From Sphingopyxis sp. (GTDB taxonomy: Bacteria; Pseudomonadota; Alphaproteobacteria; Sphingomonadales; Sphingomonadaceae), in NCBI RefSeq assembly GCF_016793825.1, contig NZ_JAEULM010000019.1, forward strand, positions 62,001 through 126,000: 64,000 nt of DNA, read 5' to 3'. The translations under genes were made by a program, and so were the position numbers. Positions 38,173-47,501 of this stretch are shown in pieces. The notes below the pieces were generated by a model. The model worked only from the letters and a program-made list of their open reading frames with translations. It did not search any database and was not told the DNA's origin. Each line of letters starts with the position of its first letter. Position 1 is the stretch's first letter.

Positions 38173-39264
38173 CGCCAGATATTCGTCCGACTGCATTTCC
38201 GACAGACGGCTTGCCGTGCGCTCGAACTCGAATGCTCCGTCGCCCGCTACATACAGGTCGTCGGGCATCGCGGCCGCACTGGCCAGCAGCTTCACCCGAT
38301 ATTCGTAGAGCGCATCGATCAGCGTCACGAAGCGTGCCGCTTCGTTGCGATTCTCAGGCCCCATGCGCGGAATGCCAACGATGATGACGGCGTGAAAATG
38401 CCGCGCGATCGCGAGATAGTCCGACGCACCGCGTGCCTCGGCGCAAAGCCGCTTGAACGAAAACACCGCGACGCCCTTCAGGGCCTTGGGCACATGCAGC
38501 GTCCGCCCGCCGCCGACGTCAAGGTCGAGCGTCGGGACATGCGCGCGGTCCTCGGGCGGATAGTCGGTCAGACGGAAGAAGGCGGCGGAAAGCGCCGCGC
38601 TCGCGACATCGTCCGCCGGCACGAACCAGCGCGCGCCATCACCGAGGCGATCGCGGCGATAGTCGGTCGGGCCGTTAAGGCTCATCACGTCCAGCCGTTC
38701 CTCCACCAGCGCAATGAACGGCAGGAAATGCTCGCGATTGAGCCCATCCTTGTAAAGGTCCGCGGGCGGGCGATTCGAGGTCGCGACCACCGTCACGCCC
38801 TTGTCGATCAACGCCGTGAACAGCCGTGAGAGGATCATCGCATCGGCGCTGTTGTTGACAACCATCTCGTCGAACGCGAGGCAGCGGACATTCTCGACCA
38901 GCGACGCCGCGACCTGCGGGATCGGATCGCCGCTCTCGCTCTTGCGCACTTCGCGCATCCGGGCATGAACGTCGAGCATGAAGGCGTGAAAATGGACACG
39001 CCGTTTCCGTTCGATCTTCAACTGGTCGTAGAACAGGTCCATGAGCATCGACTTGCCGCGCCCGACCGCGCCCCAGAGGTAGACGCCGCGCGGGCTCTCG
39101 GGCTTTCGTCCCGCGATGCGCCAGAGCAAACTGCCACGCGGCGGCGATGCTTCCAGTTCTTCCTGCAAACGCGCCAGCCGTTCAGCGGCGCTGCGTTGCT
39201 CGGCATCGGGTTTGAGCTCGCCGCCCGCGACGAGCGCGTCATAGGCCGCGAGAACCCCCGTCAC
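38143..39264 (-). CDS. zapE: Cell division protein ZapE (AFG1-like ATPase)
   Basis: A 373-residue AAA-type ATPase. The Walker A is in W-G-A-V-G-R-G-K-S-M-L-M-D and the Walker B in C-L-A-F-D-E-M. It resembles ZapE, which destabilises FtsZ polymers under stress, and mitochondrial Afg1. The GTG start overlaps the thioesterase stop (GTGA), and it ends the sdhB-led operon. Its 3' end overlaps the convergent deacetylase gene by 30 bases. Confidence 0.93.
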   Translation of the reverse strand: MTGVLAAYDALVAGGELKPDAEQRSAAERLARLQEELEASPPRGSLLWRIAGRKPESPRGVYLWGAVGRGKSMLMDLFYDQLKIERKRRVHFHAFMLDVHARMREVRKSESGDPIPQVAASLVENVRCLAFDEMVVNNSADAMILSRLFTALIDKGVTVVATSNRPPADLYKDGLNREHFLPFIALVEERLDVMSLNGPTDYRRDRLGDGARWFVPADDVASAALSAAFFRLTDYPPEDRAHVPTLDLDVGGGRTLHVPKALKGVAVFSFKRLCAEARGASDYLAIARHFHAVIIVGIPRMGPENRNEAARFVTLIDALYEYRVKLLASAAAMPDDLYVAGDGAFEFERTASRLSEMQSDEYLALGHGQHDAA

Positions 39265-39752
39265 TTCTTGCTCGCCTTGCGGATCGTGCCCGCGAACGTC
39301 AGCACGATGTGGCGGTCGCCTTCACCCTGCACGACAAGACCACGCAGGAAAATCAGGCGGCCGGTCTCGCGCACCAACTCGACGATCGCATCGAGCGGCT
39401 CGCCGATCCGGCCCGCGCCGACGAACTGCGTCGAGAGGTCGAGCGTCACCGAATGGCCGGCATCGAGCGACCCGAACTGGTGCGACGCGGCGAACAGCGC
39501 GATATCGACGAGCGCCAGCGTCACTGCGCCGTGCACATTGTCGCCGAGGTTGCTGTGCTTGCGAGTTGGAAGCATCCGGACGCGGGCACGCGGGCGCCCG
39601 TCCTCGGTCGGACGCTCGGCGCGTACCGACAATGGTTCGACAAAGGCATTGAATCGGGTCGGATCTTTCAGATTCCAGCTAACCCAGCCATCATCCAATT
39701 CTTCGGCGCTGAAATTCTCGCGCCGCTTCGGCTCCTCGATTCCGTCGTTCAT
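39261..39752 (-). CDS. PaaI/hotdog-fold thioesterase
   Basis: A 163-residue hotdog-fold protein. N-L-G-D-N-V-H-G-A-V-T-L-A-L-V-D-I-A is the hotdog helix with the conserved His-Gly, and D-L-S-T-Q-F-V-G-A-G matches the second half. Such enzymes hydrolyse acyl-CoA thioesters. The ATG overlaps the stop of the metallo-hydrolase gene (ATGA), and its own stop overlaps zapE. The link to succinate dehydrogenase or zapE is not understood. Confidence 0.88.
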   Translation of the reverse strand: MNDGIEEPKRRENFSAEELDDGWVSWNLKDPTRFNAFVEPLSVRAERPTEDGRPRARVRMLPTRKHSNLGDNVHGAVTLALVDIALFAASHQFGSLDAGHSVTLDLSTQFVGAGRIGEPLDAIVELVRETGRLIFLRGLVVQGEGDRHIVLTFAGTIRKASKK

Positions 39753-40729
39753 GCCCTGCAATATCCGTCCAGTTTCCTCGAGCGAATGAGCTCGCCATAA
39801 TAGTCGGCCATCGCCCTGGCCCGCGCGGTGTCGTTGCCGATCCATTTCGCAGCGCCAGCCAGCCAGCCGGCCGAACAGCTCTCAAGCGCGCCAACGCCCC
39901 GCGCGCAAGCGACAAAGTCGGAAAAGGCACGGTGCCAGATGCCGAAATCGGCGATCGGCATGATCGGACCGTGACCCGGGATGACCTCGACAGCGCCTGA
40001 AGCTGCCACCTCGTCGAGCGCCTTCAGCCAGCCTTCGGGGCAAGCGGTGTCCAAAAACGGAGCCGGCACAGTCACCAGATCCCCGACAATCGCGCGCCGT
40101 TCGGCCGCGTCATAAATCCAGAGATCGCGTTCGGTCGCTGCATGTTGCGCAATGCGCAGCGACAGCGGGCGTCCGGCGATGGCTATGTCGCGAGACTCGT
40201 CGACGACGATATCAGGCCTGAGTTCGTCGCCGCGCGCAATCGTTGCCAGATCGCCCTCGACATCGGGGACCGCACTTGCCGGAATGGCGCCTTCGGCAAG
40301 AGCCTTGCGCGACGCTTTCGCGCTCTCCGCGAGGAAACCGGTGAGCGCGCCGTCGATCGCCGACGTGCCATAGACCTTGATAGCCGGAAACGCCGCCTTC
40401 AGCGCCAGATTGCCGCTGACATGGTCCAGATGCCAGTGCGTATTGATAATCGCGACCGGCGACATGCCGATCCCGCTGAACCCTTGCCGGATCAGGGAGA
40501 GGTGCGCGGCGTGGCGCCCGCTATCGATCAGAAAGGCGCCCTCCGGCCCGTACATAATCAGGCTGTTGCCATCGGGCGAACCGCCCGGCGCAAAGCTGCC
40601 GCCGATCAGGAAGGTCGCACCGCCGATGCCATGCGCATAGGTGCGCGGCATCGGGACGCTTTCGACCTTCGGCTCAGCAGCGCAACCGGCAAGCGCCAGC
40701 GCGACCAGCGCCAGCCGCCAGCCGCGCAT
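39749..40729 (-). CDS. Metallo-beta-lactamase-fold lipoprotein
   Basis: A 326-residue exported protein with a lipobox L-A-G-C (Cys 16). The metal motif is T-H-W-H-L-D-H-V-S-G-N, with further ligands in A-I-V-G-D-L-V and I-P-G-H-G-P. It resembles the quinoprotein-relay (SoxH-like) MBL-fold hydrolases. The ATG shares the last base of the sdhB stop. A periplasmic hydrolase coupled to sdhB is unusual, and the substrate is unknown. Confidence 0.85.
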   Translation of the reverse strand: MRGWRLALVALALAGCAAEPKVESVPMPRTYAHGIGGATFLIGGSFAPGGSPDGNSLIMYGPEGAFLIDSGRHAAHLSLIRQGFSGIGMSPVAIINTHWHLDHVSGNLALKAAFPAIKVYGTSAIDGALTGFLAESAKASRKALAEGAIPASAVPDVEGDLATIARGDELRPDIVVDESRDIAIAGRPLSLRIAQHAATERDLWIYDAAERRAIVGDLVTVPAPFLDTACPEGWLKALDEVAASGAVEVIPGHGPIMPIADFGIWHRAFSDFVACARGVGALESCSAGWLAGAAKWIGNDTARARAMADYYGELIRSRKLDGYCRA

Positions 40730-41511
40730 CAGGCCTGCCGCTCGGCTTCCAGCTTCTTGATCTCGGCGATCGCGCGGGCGGGACTCAGACCTTTCGGGCA
40801 GGCGTTCGAACAGTTCATGATCGTGTGGCAGCGATAGAGGCGGAAAGGATCTTCCAGCTCGTCGAGGCGTTCGCCGGTATATTCGTCGCGGCTGTCGGCC
40901 AGCCAGCGATAGGCCTGCAGCAGGATCGCGGGGCCCAGGAACTTGTCGCTGTTCCACCAGTAGCTGGGACAGCTTGTCGAGCAGCAGGCGCAAAGGATGC
41001 ACTCGTACAGACCGTCGAGCTTTTCGCGTTCTGCGGGCGACTGAAGGCGTTCCTTGCCGCTGGGCGTCGTCGTCTTGGTCTTGAGCCACGGCTCGATCGA
41101 CGCATATTGCGCATAGAAATGGGTGAAGTCGGGAACGAGATCCTTGATGACCTCCATGTGGGGCAACGGCGTGATCTGGATGTCACCCTTCAGATCCTCA
41201 ATCGCGGTCGTGCAGGCCAGGCCGTTCTTGCCGTTCATGTTCATCGAGCAGCTGCCGCAGATTCCCTCACGGCACGAGCGGCGGAAGGTCAGGGTCGAAT
41301 CCTGCTCACTCTTCATCTTGATCAGCGCGTCGAGCACCATCGGACCGCATTTGTCGGTATCGATCTCGAACGTGTCGAAATAGGGGTTCCTGCCGCTGTC
41401 GGGGTTGTAGCGATAGACCTTGAACTTCTTGACGTTCGTCGCGCCCTCGGCCTTGTGGACCGTGCCGCCCTTTTCCGGGCGGCTGTTCTTGGGCAGGCGG
41501 AATTCGGCCAT
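40729..41511 (-). CDS. sdhB: Succinate dehydrogenase iron-sulfur subunit
   Basis: A 260-residue protein with the [2Fe-2S] cysteines 80, 85, 88 and 100, then a second set of cysteines (171, 174, 177, 181, 228, 234, 238) for the [4Fe-4S] and [3Fe-4S] clusters. It is the electron-carrying subunit of complex II. sdhC, sdhD and sdhA are not in the window, so this subunit is separated from them or they lie beyond it; the upstream gene is a divergent flippase. It leads an operon of an MBL lipoprotein, thioesterase and zapE. Confidence 0.97.
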   Translation of the reverse strand: MAEFRLPKNSRPEKGGTVHKAEGATNVKKFKVYRYNPDSGRNPYFDTFEIDTDKCGPMVLDALIKMKSEQDSTLTFRRSCREGICGSCSMNMNGKNGLACTTAIEDLKGDIQITPLPHMEVIKDLVPDFTHFYAQYASIEPWLKTKTTTPSGKERLQSPAEREKLDGLYECILCACCSTSCPSYWWNSDKFLGPAILLQAYRWLADSRDEYTGERLDELEDPFRLYRCHTIMNCSNACPKGLSPARAIAEIKKLEAERQA

Positions 41512-41638
41512 GTCGCAGGTTCCCCTATATGCAGTCGCGAGCGGACTAGACCCGATTGAAAGACTCGACAAGGGGGTGATGTTCGCAAATGCGAAAGCCG
41601 CTGGCGGGCGGGCGGTCGAACCGCTAGGGGCGCCAAAC

Positions 41639-43171
41639 ATGAGCGAAGAGACCGCCCAGCCCACCGTCACCAGCCGCAGCGTCGCGAAGGGGCTTGGCAC
41701 CACCGTGCTCGCACGACTGGGCGCGGTGGTCGAGATCGTGGCACAGCCGCTGTACGTTCTGATGTTCGGGCTCGCGGGCTATGGACTCTACGCCGTGCTC
41801 TGGGCGACGATCAACCTGCTGGAGAATATCTTCGACCTCGGCATGACGAGCGCGATGCAGCGCACTGTGCCGCAATCGGCAAGCGACGCCGAAGCCGCCG
41901 CCGCGCTGCGCACGGCGATGCTCTTTGGCGTCGGGCCCTGCCTTGTCGTGGCGGCCCTGATCGCGATCTTTGCGGCCGACCTTGCGCCGTTCCTCAATGT
42001 AGCCGCCCACGACCGGCCGGTCGTCGTGCCGGCCATCCAGCTTTTCGTCTGGGCGCTACCCCTGTGGGCGTTCGTCGAGGTCGCGACGTCGGCGATGCGC
42101 GCGCGCATGGTGTTCGGCGCCGAAATCCGTCTCCGTATCGTATGGGAACAGATCATGCGGCTGGTGTTCGCAGGCCTGTTCTTCGCAGGCGGGCTTGGAC
42201 TCAAAGGGCTTTTCATCGCGCATCTCTGCTCGCTGGCGATCACCGCCGCGCTCTGCATCCGCCTGCTCGCCCGCTATTATAATTTCGCCGACCTGTGGCG
42301 CGGCGGGCGCGGCAGCGAGATCGAACGCCATACCTTCTGGGCCGGCCTGTCGATCCTGCCGTCGAATATCATCGCGCGGCTGTTTGGCGATGCGCCGGCG
42401 CTGATCCTCAACCTGCTGCTGCCCGGCGCCGCCGGGGCGAGCGCATCGGCGCTGTTCACGATCGCACGCAAGCTGTCGAGCGTGGTCCAGCTTGTCCGTA
42501 TCGCCTTCGTCTATGTGATGGCACCGCTGGCCGCGAGCGCCGAGCGCGAGGACCGCGCGCAGGTCGCCGAAATCTACGCCTATGCCACCCGGCTCATTTC
42601 GGCGATCGCGTTGCCGCTCGCCGCGGTCCTCGCGGCGGGAAGTTCGTCGCTGCTCAGCCTGTTCGGTGCGCAGGCGCATATCGCGCAGGGGGCCGTGATC
42701 ATCCTGCTTTTCGCGCGTGCGCTGGAAGCCGTTCTGGGAATCTCGCAGCCGGTGCTTCAGGTCGTCGCGGCCTTCCGTCACCAGCTTACCGCTGCGATCC
42801 TGGGCGTCATCGTCGCGATCGCGGCCGGCTGGCTGATCGTCGGCCGAATGGACGAGCTGACGGGGGTGACGCTGGCGATGTCGATGGGGCTCGTCGTGAT
42901 GGCGGGCATCCCGATGCTGCAACTTGCGGTCGGCGAACGACTTCATCCCTTCGATCATCAATTTCCGGTGGTGGCGCTGCGCGGACTGATGATTACCCTC
43001 GCCGCCGGCGCTCTCGCGCTGCTTGTCAGCCGCCTGCCCGACCCGGTCGCGCTGCCGCTGATCGTCGCCATCGCCGTTGCGGCGATCTGGTCGTCGCTCC
43101 GCTTCGCCCTTCCGCACGCCGACCGGGCCTCGCTCGGCAAGACGGGACGGAAACTGAGGCTGATCTCCTGA
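41639..43171 (+). CDS. Wzx-like oligosaccharide flippase (MOP superfamily)
   Basis: A 510-residue membrane protein with about 12-14 hydrophobic segments, laid out as in polysaccharide or lipid-linked sugar flippases. It moves a lipid-linked product to the periplasmic side. The ATG at 41639 has AGGGG eight bases upstream; an ATG at 41579 after AAGGGGGTG is a possible alternative start that would add 20 residues. It opens an envelope cluster running to 48346. The cargo is unknown. Confidence 0.85.
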   Translation: MSEETAQPTVTSRSVAKGLGTTVLARLGAVVEIVAQPLYVLMFGLAGYGLYAVLWATINLLENIFDLGMTSAMQRTVPQSASDAEAAAALRTAMLFGVGPCLVVAALIAIFAADLAPFLNVAAHDRPVVVPAIQLFVWALPLWAFVEVATSAMRARMVFGAEIRLRIVWEQIMRLVFAGLFFAGGLGLKGLFIAHLCSLAITAALCIRLLARYYNFADLWRGGRGSEIERHTFWAGLSILPSNIIARLFGDAPALILNLLLPGAAGASASALFTIARKLSSVVQLVRIAFVYVMAPLAASAEREDRAQVAEIYAYATRLISAIALPLAAVLAAGSSSLLSLFGAQAHIAQGAVIILLFARALEAVLGISQPVLQVVAAFRHQLTAAILGVIVAIAAGWLIVGRMDELTGVTLAMSMGLVVMAGIPMLQLAVGERLHPFDHQFPVVALRGLMITLAAGALALLVSRLPDPVALPLIVAIAVAAIWSSLRFALPHADRASLGKTGRKLRLIS

Positions 43172-43176
43172 TCCGC

Positions 43177-43248
43177 CATCGCGGCGAAAGCCGGGATCTT
43201 TCCGGCGCGTCGCGCTGACAGGATGAGGTCCCGGCCTGCGCCGCGATG
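43177..43248. repeat. Imperfect inverted repeat, sphingomonad-type intergenic element
   Basis: Arms of 22 bases (43177-43198 and 43227-43248) begin C-A-T-C-G-C-G-G-C-G and end in the complement, with about four mismatches, around a 28-base centre. It lies five bases after the flippase stop. Elements of this CGGCGAAAGCCGGGA type are common between genes of sphingomonads. They may act as terminators or be small mobile repeats. Confidence 0.5.
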
Positions 43249-43270
43249 ACGACAAGACAGAGGGTCTTAT

Positions 43271-43328
43271 TTTGGCCGCAAACTTTGCTAGAGACGTCGC
43301 CACTCAATTTGCCGCACGTGCGGCCAAA
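43271..43328. promoter_or_regulatory. Repeated TTTGGCCGCA operator-like sites
   Basis: TTTGGCCGCA (43271-43280) returns as its complement TGCGGCCAAA (43319-43328). The second copy overlaps a perfect 14-base palindrome, GCCGCACGTGCGGC (43311-43324), ending 18 bases before the methyltransferase ATG. The pattern suggests a regulator site, but no regulator gene is adjacent. Confidence 0.4.
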
Positions 43329-43341
43329 CAGGCGGAATCCT

Positions 43342-44082
43342 ATGTATCAGCAAGAACTCGCCCGCAGCGGCAAGCGGCTCTTCTTCATTCGCGGCACCTA
43401 TATCTACATCACCATCGCGATTTCGGTGCTGATCGCGTGGTGCAGCAAGGACTGGGGTCCGTTCCGGACCGCGTCCGGCGACTGCGCCTGGTTCTGGCTG
43501 TCGCTTGGCGTCGCGAGCGCCGGCGCGATCGTCCGCGTCTTTACCAGCGGCTGGGCCGCACTCGGCACCTCGGGCCGTGCCAAGGTCGCTGCCGAGGCAA
43601 GCGAACTCAACACCACCGGTCCGTACAGCCTTGTGCGCAATCCGCTCTACGTAGGCCGCATCCTGAACTTCACCGGCCTTGCGATGCTGTCGGGAAGCTG
43701 GGTGTTCGGCGCAATCGTCTTCCTGCTCGCGATCCTGATCTACGAACGCATCTCGATCTATGAGGAAGAGTATCTGCGTGAGAAATTCGGCGCGGCGCAC
43801 GCCGAATGGGCGAAGGATGTCCCCGCCCTGCTCCCCCGCCTGCACGGTTGGGTGAAGCCCAAATATCCCTTCTGGTGGAAACGGATGATCTGGCGCGAAC
43901 AGAACAAGCTGTTCCTGCTGGCGACGACCGTGTTCCTGACCTGGTTCGCCCGCCTCGACTTCAATTTCGACGCGCTGACCCCCGCGCAGTGGAATTGGGT
44001 CTACGCCTTCGGCGCACTCGTCGTCGTCCGCTTCATTATCGGGGGGCTGAAGATGATCGGCTTCTTCAAGGAACTGAGCTGA
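43342..44082 (+). CDS. PEMT/ICMT-like membrane methyltransferase
   Basis: A 246-residue membrane protein. L-N-T-T-G-P-Y-S-L-V-R-N-P-L-Y-V-G, followed by helices and E-E-E-Y-L-R-E-K-F-G, is the signature of the phospholipid/isoprenylcysteine methyltransferase fold (SAM site near the C-terminal Glu cluster). Two further helices follow the core, which is not typical. It likely methylates a lipid or lipid-linked intermediate. The kinase gene starts six bases after the stop. Confidence 0.82.
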   Translation: MYQQELARSGKRLFFIRGTYIYITIAISVLIAWCSKDWGPFRTASGDCAWFWLSLGVASAGAIVRVFTSGWAALGTSGRAKVAAEASELNTTGPYSLVRNPLYVGRILNFTGLAMLSGSWVFGAIVFLLAILIYERISIYEEEYLREKFGAAHAEWAKDVPALLPRLHGWVKPKYPFWWKRMIWREQNKLFLLATTVFLTWFARLDFNFDALTPAQWNWVYAFGALVVVRFIIGGLKMIGFFKELS

Positions 44083-44087
44083 GGCCC

Positions 44088-44807
44088 ATGGCGAGCAAAA
44101 TGCTCGCCAACGATTGGAGGGGGAGCGATCTCGCTCCCCTGATCGCAGTGGTCGGCAGCGACGGGTCCGGCAAGTCGACCCTGTCGGCAGACCTGCTCGC
44201 GCATGTCCGGCAGACGCGCGACGCCGAAAGCGGCTATCTCGGCCTCGGCTCGGGTGAGCAGGGGAGGCGCATCGGGCGCTGGCCGATCATCGGCCCGCCG
44301 TTGCACCGCTTCCTCGACGGCATCGCCGACCGGCTGCGCGAACCCGGCGAACCGATCCCCGGCGTTCTCGCCGCGCGCTATGCGCTGAACAAGTCACGCA
44401 AGCGCCGCGCGAAGTTCGAAACTCTGCTCGACCGTCGCCGCGCCGGGGTGACGATCGTCACCGACCGTTATCCGCAAATCGAAGTGCCCGGCCTCCATGA
44501 CGGCGCGATCCTGGCCGGCCGCGCGACGAACACGCGCCTCGCCGCGATGCAGGCGGAGGAACATTCCCTCTACGCTGAAATGGCCGTCTTTGTGCCGACC
44601 CTCGTGATCCGGCTGCACGTCGATGTCGACACCGTGATGGCGCGCAAACCCGATCACGACCGCGCACTGATCACGCGCAAGGTCGAAACGGTACCGCTGC
44701 TGACGTTCAATGGCGCGCCGATCATCGATATCGATGCGACGATTCCCTATGAGGAAGAACTGGCGCTCGCGACTGCCGCCGTCGATCAGGCGCTCGCGGC
44801 GGCCTGA
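44088..44807 (+). CDS. P-loop kinase, thymidylate-kinase-like
   Basis: A 239-residue nucleotide-binding protein with P-loop V-V-G-S-D-G-S-G-K-S-T (about 21-31) and a DR-Y region V-T-D-R-Y-P-Q-I that resembles the DRY/DRX motif of thymidylate kinases. The true substrate may be a nucleoside, sugar or lipid precursor rather than dTMP. It is coupled to the upstream methyltransferase by a five-base spacer, and its 3' end overlaps the convergent nucleotidyltransferase by 22 bases. Confidence 0.75.
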   Translation: MASKMLANDWRGSDLAPLIAVVGSDGSGKSTLSADLLAHVRQTRDAESGYLGLGSGEQGRRIGRWPIIGPPLHRFLDGIADRLREPGEPIPGVLAARYALNKSRKRRAKFETLLDRRRAGVTIVTDRYPQIEVPGLHDGAILAGRATNTRLAAMQAEEHSLYAEMAVFVPTLVIRLHVDVDTVMARKPDHDRALITRKVETVPLLTFNGAPIIDIDATIPYEEELALATAAVDQALAAA

Positions 44808-45571
44808 CGAGTCGCGAAAATCTTTTCGATCAATTCGATATCGACGGGCTTGTCGGCATCGATGCACGCCTCGCCTTCGGACATCGACACAACCTTTGCC
44901 TTCAAGCCGAAACGCAAGCCCGCGCGCGCGATGCCCCGCTGAATCGTGAACAGGCGAAGCAGCGCGCCAAGCAGCAGCCACGGCCCGAACGCAGCAATGA
45001 TCTTCAGCCCCTTCTTCCGGTCGCGTTCGATGCGGCCCCAGAAATCGAGCAAGGGCAGCACGCGGCGACCGCGCAAGCGGAACATGTTCGCGCCCGACCA
45101 CCAGCCGCCGCGGAATTTGAGCCAGGTCCGCTTCGATTCGGGATAGCGCGACAGCAGGACGTTCTTTTCGACCATCGCGACCGCAACATCGCTCTCCTCG
45201 GCGCCAGCAAGGAATTCGGCGATCATCGATGGCGTGAGCAGCACATTGTCCGCCGTCGTCACCAGCACCGGGTCGTCGCCTGGTGGCAGCGCGGCGGCGA
45301 GCGAGCTGCTGATCCCCTGTCCCGAATCCGAAAAATGCAGATCGGCAATGCCTGCAAGGTCAGGCTGCGCAGCCAGTTCGGCACTGTTCTGGGCGAGAAG
45401 CGTGATTGGCCCGACCAGCGGCGACGCCCGCAGGGCACGGACCACATGGACGAGCATCGGCAGCCCCCCGACCGGCAGCAACGCCTTCGTCGACACCCCG
45501 CTTCCGCTCAATAGCGGGTCGGGGCCGGGGCGGCTCCCTGCCATGACGAGGGCCGGGATCGTGTGCGTCAT
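44786..45571 (-). CDS. MobA-like NTP nucleotidyltransferase
   Basis: A 261-residue protein with a Rossmann-like nucleotidyltransferase fold: V-M-A-G-S-R-P-G (altered from G-G-x-G-x-R), T-K-A-L-L-P-V-G-G-L-P-M for the phosphate loop, and V-T-T-A-D-N-V for the metal Asp. The C-terminal third, with W-W-S-G-A-N-M-F and F-G-P-W-L-L-L-G-A, is typical of MobA-like cytidylyltransferases that activate alcohol phosphates for phospholipids. The ATG overlaps the stop of the esterase gene (ATGA). Substrate is inferred only. Confidence 0.75.
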   Translation of the reverse strand: MTHTIPALVMAGSRPGPDPLLSGSGVSTKALLPVGGLPMLVHVVRALRASPLVGPITLLAQNSAELAAQPDLAGIADLHFSDSGQGISSSLAAALPPGDDPVLVTTADNVLLTPSMIAEFLAGAEESDVAVAMVEKNVLLSRYPESKRTWLKFRGGWWSGANMFRLRGRRVLPLLDFWGRIERDRKKGLKIIAAFGPWLLLGALLRLFTIQRGIARAGLRFGLKAKVVSMSEGEACIDADKPVDIELIEKIFATRQAAASA

Positions 45572-46512
45572 CGGGCGGGCGATACCCTGCGCGCGGTCGC
45601 ACCACGCAGGAAATCCGTCGCATCGGCGAGGACCGGACCTTTGTAGGAAAGCGGACCGGTCAGCGCCATCACCAGGTCGTTGTGGCTGAGCCCGTCATAA
45701 GTGCGCAGCGCCACCGCTCCGCCCGCCTTGCCCATGGCCGCCGCCAGTCGCTGGCTGTTACCGACGCGCACCACGTCGTCGGCGGTGCCATGTCCCAGCC
45801 ACAGCGGCGGCGCATCGGCGCGCACGAAGGCGATCGGCTGTGTCCGCTCGATCGGGCGGATATCGCCCATCGCGACATCCGCGCGGCCGCCCTTTTCGAA
45901 CGGCACAAAATCATAGGGACCGGCCAACGCGGCGACCCCGCGAATAACCGAAACGTCGCTCCCCGCGCTCTTCATCCACTTGGGATCGAGCGCCAGCATG
46001 ACCGCATTATAGGCGCCCGCCGAATGCCCCGACAGCGCGATACGGTCAGGATCGCCACCATAGTTCGCGATATGTGCATCGGTCCAGGCCACGGCGGCCG
46101 CACTGTCCTCCAGAAAGTCCGGCCAGTGTCCTTCGGGGACAAGGCGATAGTCGGGGATCACGACAATGAAGCCCTGTTTGGCGAAGGCACGGCCCGCGAA
46201 TCCATAATCCTCGCGCGCGCCGCTGTACCAGCCGCCGCCGTAAAGCCACACGATCACCGGCAGCCGGTCGGTCTTTCGTGTTCCGGTAGGAACCCAGATG
46301 TCGAGCTTGTTGCGCGGACCCGAGCCATAGGGCTGCCCCGCCACCTGCAGCGTCGCCCCATCGCCATCGCCAAGCAGCCGGTCGCCCAGATTGAGCGACT
46401 TCGCACCGCCCGCGACGATCAGGCGCGTACCGCCGCCGAACAGCAGGACAAGCAGAATCGCCACTATCAGGAACTTGATCAATCGCGATCCTTCTTGCTT
46501 GCGCGCCATCAT
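45568..46512 (-). CDS. Carboxylesterase-type alpha/beta hydrolase
   Basis: A 314-residue protein with one N-terminal helix (residues 12-33) that works as signal or anchor. The oxyanion motif is L-Y-G-G-G-W-Y-S-G, the nucleophile elbow S-G-H-S-A-G-A-Y, and the catalytic His lies in G-L-S-H-N-D-L. It belongs to the HSL/carboxylesterase group. It is directed away from the lipid kinase and shares a junction with the nucleotidyltransferase. Confidence 0.87.
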   Translation of the reverse strand: MMARKQEGSRLIKFLIVAILLVLLFGGGTRLIVAGGAKSLNLGDRLLGDGDGATLQVAGQPYGSGPRNKLDIWVPTGTRKTDRLPVIVWLYGGGWYSGAREDYGFAGRAFAKQGFIVVIPDYRLVPEGHWPDFLEDSAAAVAWTDAHIANYGGDPDRIALSGHSAGAYNAVMLALDPKWMKSAGSDVSVIRGVAALAGPYDFVPFEKGGRADVAMGDIRPIERTQPIAFVRADAPPLWLGHGTADDVVRVGNSQRLAAAMGKAGGAVALRTYDGLSHNDLVMALTGPLSYKGPVLADATDFLRGATARRVSPAR

Positions 46513-46670
46513 AGGGTCCGCGCCCTACAGGCAGGTGCGGCGGCGAACAAGATGGTCCGCCGCAATCGGCCGGCACCTGTTCCGCGCGAACCGGCATCCG
46601 GGAGTGGCGACGGGAGGCATCCCGACCGTTTTCGCCGTCACCTTTTTCCCTGTCGTGCGTAGGAGAGGCG

Positions 46671-47501
46671 ATGACCAGCCCGTTCACTCGCCCCGCTCTT
46701 GTCTGCAACACGCAAAGCGGCAGCCATGACCCCGCCATTTTCGATGCGATTGTGGAGGCCTGCCGCCTCCACAACGCACCGCTCGCAACCATCTTCGAGC
46801 TGCCCGACGCCCAAGTTCCCGATGCGACCGAACTCAAGACCCAGAACATCGACCTGCTGATCGTCTGGACCGGCGACGGCACGATCAACGCCGCCGCGAC
46901 GCGAGCCGCGCGTTGGGACGGTGCGATCCTGCCGCTCCCCGGCGGGACGCTCAACCTGCTGTCGAAAGCGCTCCATGGCGACCGCCCGGCGCCGGCCATC
47001 CTGGCCGACGCGCTCACCGGAAAAGGGCGGCGGCGGCCGATTGCAACGGCGAGCTCCGACGCCGGCGAAGCCTTCATCACCGTGGTTGCCGGCCCCGCGA
47101 CGCGCTGGGCCGAAGTACGCGAAACGATGCGGCAGGACGGGCTGATCGAGGCCAGCCGCGCCGCGCCCGACGCGCTGGACAAAATGACGAATGCGCCCGG
47201 TATCCGCGTGGCCGGGCACGACAAAAGCTATGCGGCCGTAATCCTGACCCCCTCCACCCGTGGCATCCGCGCCGACGGTATCCTGACCGAAGGCGCGGGG
47301 GATGTCCTGCGCCACGGCCTCGCGTGGCTCGGCGGCGATTTCCGCAATGGTCCCAGTGAGGAAATCGCGACGGGCGAGACGATCATTCTTGAAAGCGATG
47401 CGCCGATCAGCCTCGAATATGATGGCGAACTCACCGAAACGCCATCGCCCGCGCGTTTCGGTCTGGGGATGAGCGCGGTCGATTTCGTCGCGACTGCGTG
47501 A
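46671..47501 (+). CDS. Diacylglycerol-kinase-fold lipid kinase
   Basis: A 276-residue protein of the DAGK catalytic family (YegS/LCB5-like). G-D-G-T (in W-T-G-D-G-T-I-N-A-A-A) and P-L-P-G-G-T-L-N-L-L mark the nucleotide site. Acceptor lipids may be diacylglycerol, sphingoid bases or polyprenols; sphingomonads make glycosphingolipids, so a long-chain base is a tempting but unproven substrate. Its TGA overlaps the ATG of the metallophosphoesterase (TGATG). Confidence 0.85.
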   Translation: MTSPFTRPALVCNTQSGSHDPAIFDAIVEACRLHNAPLATIFELPDAQVPDATELKTQNIDLLIVWTGDGTINAAATRAARWDGAILPLPGGTLNLLSKALHGDRPAPAILADALTGKGRRRPIATASSDAGEAFITVVAGPATRWAEVRETMRQDGLIEASRAAPDALDKMTNAPGIRVAGHDKSYAAVILTPSTRGIRADGILTEGAGDVLRHGLAWLGGDFRNGPSEEIATGETIILESDAPISLEYDGELTETPSPARFGLGMSAVDFVATA

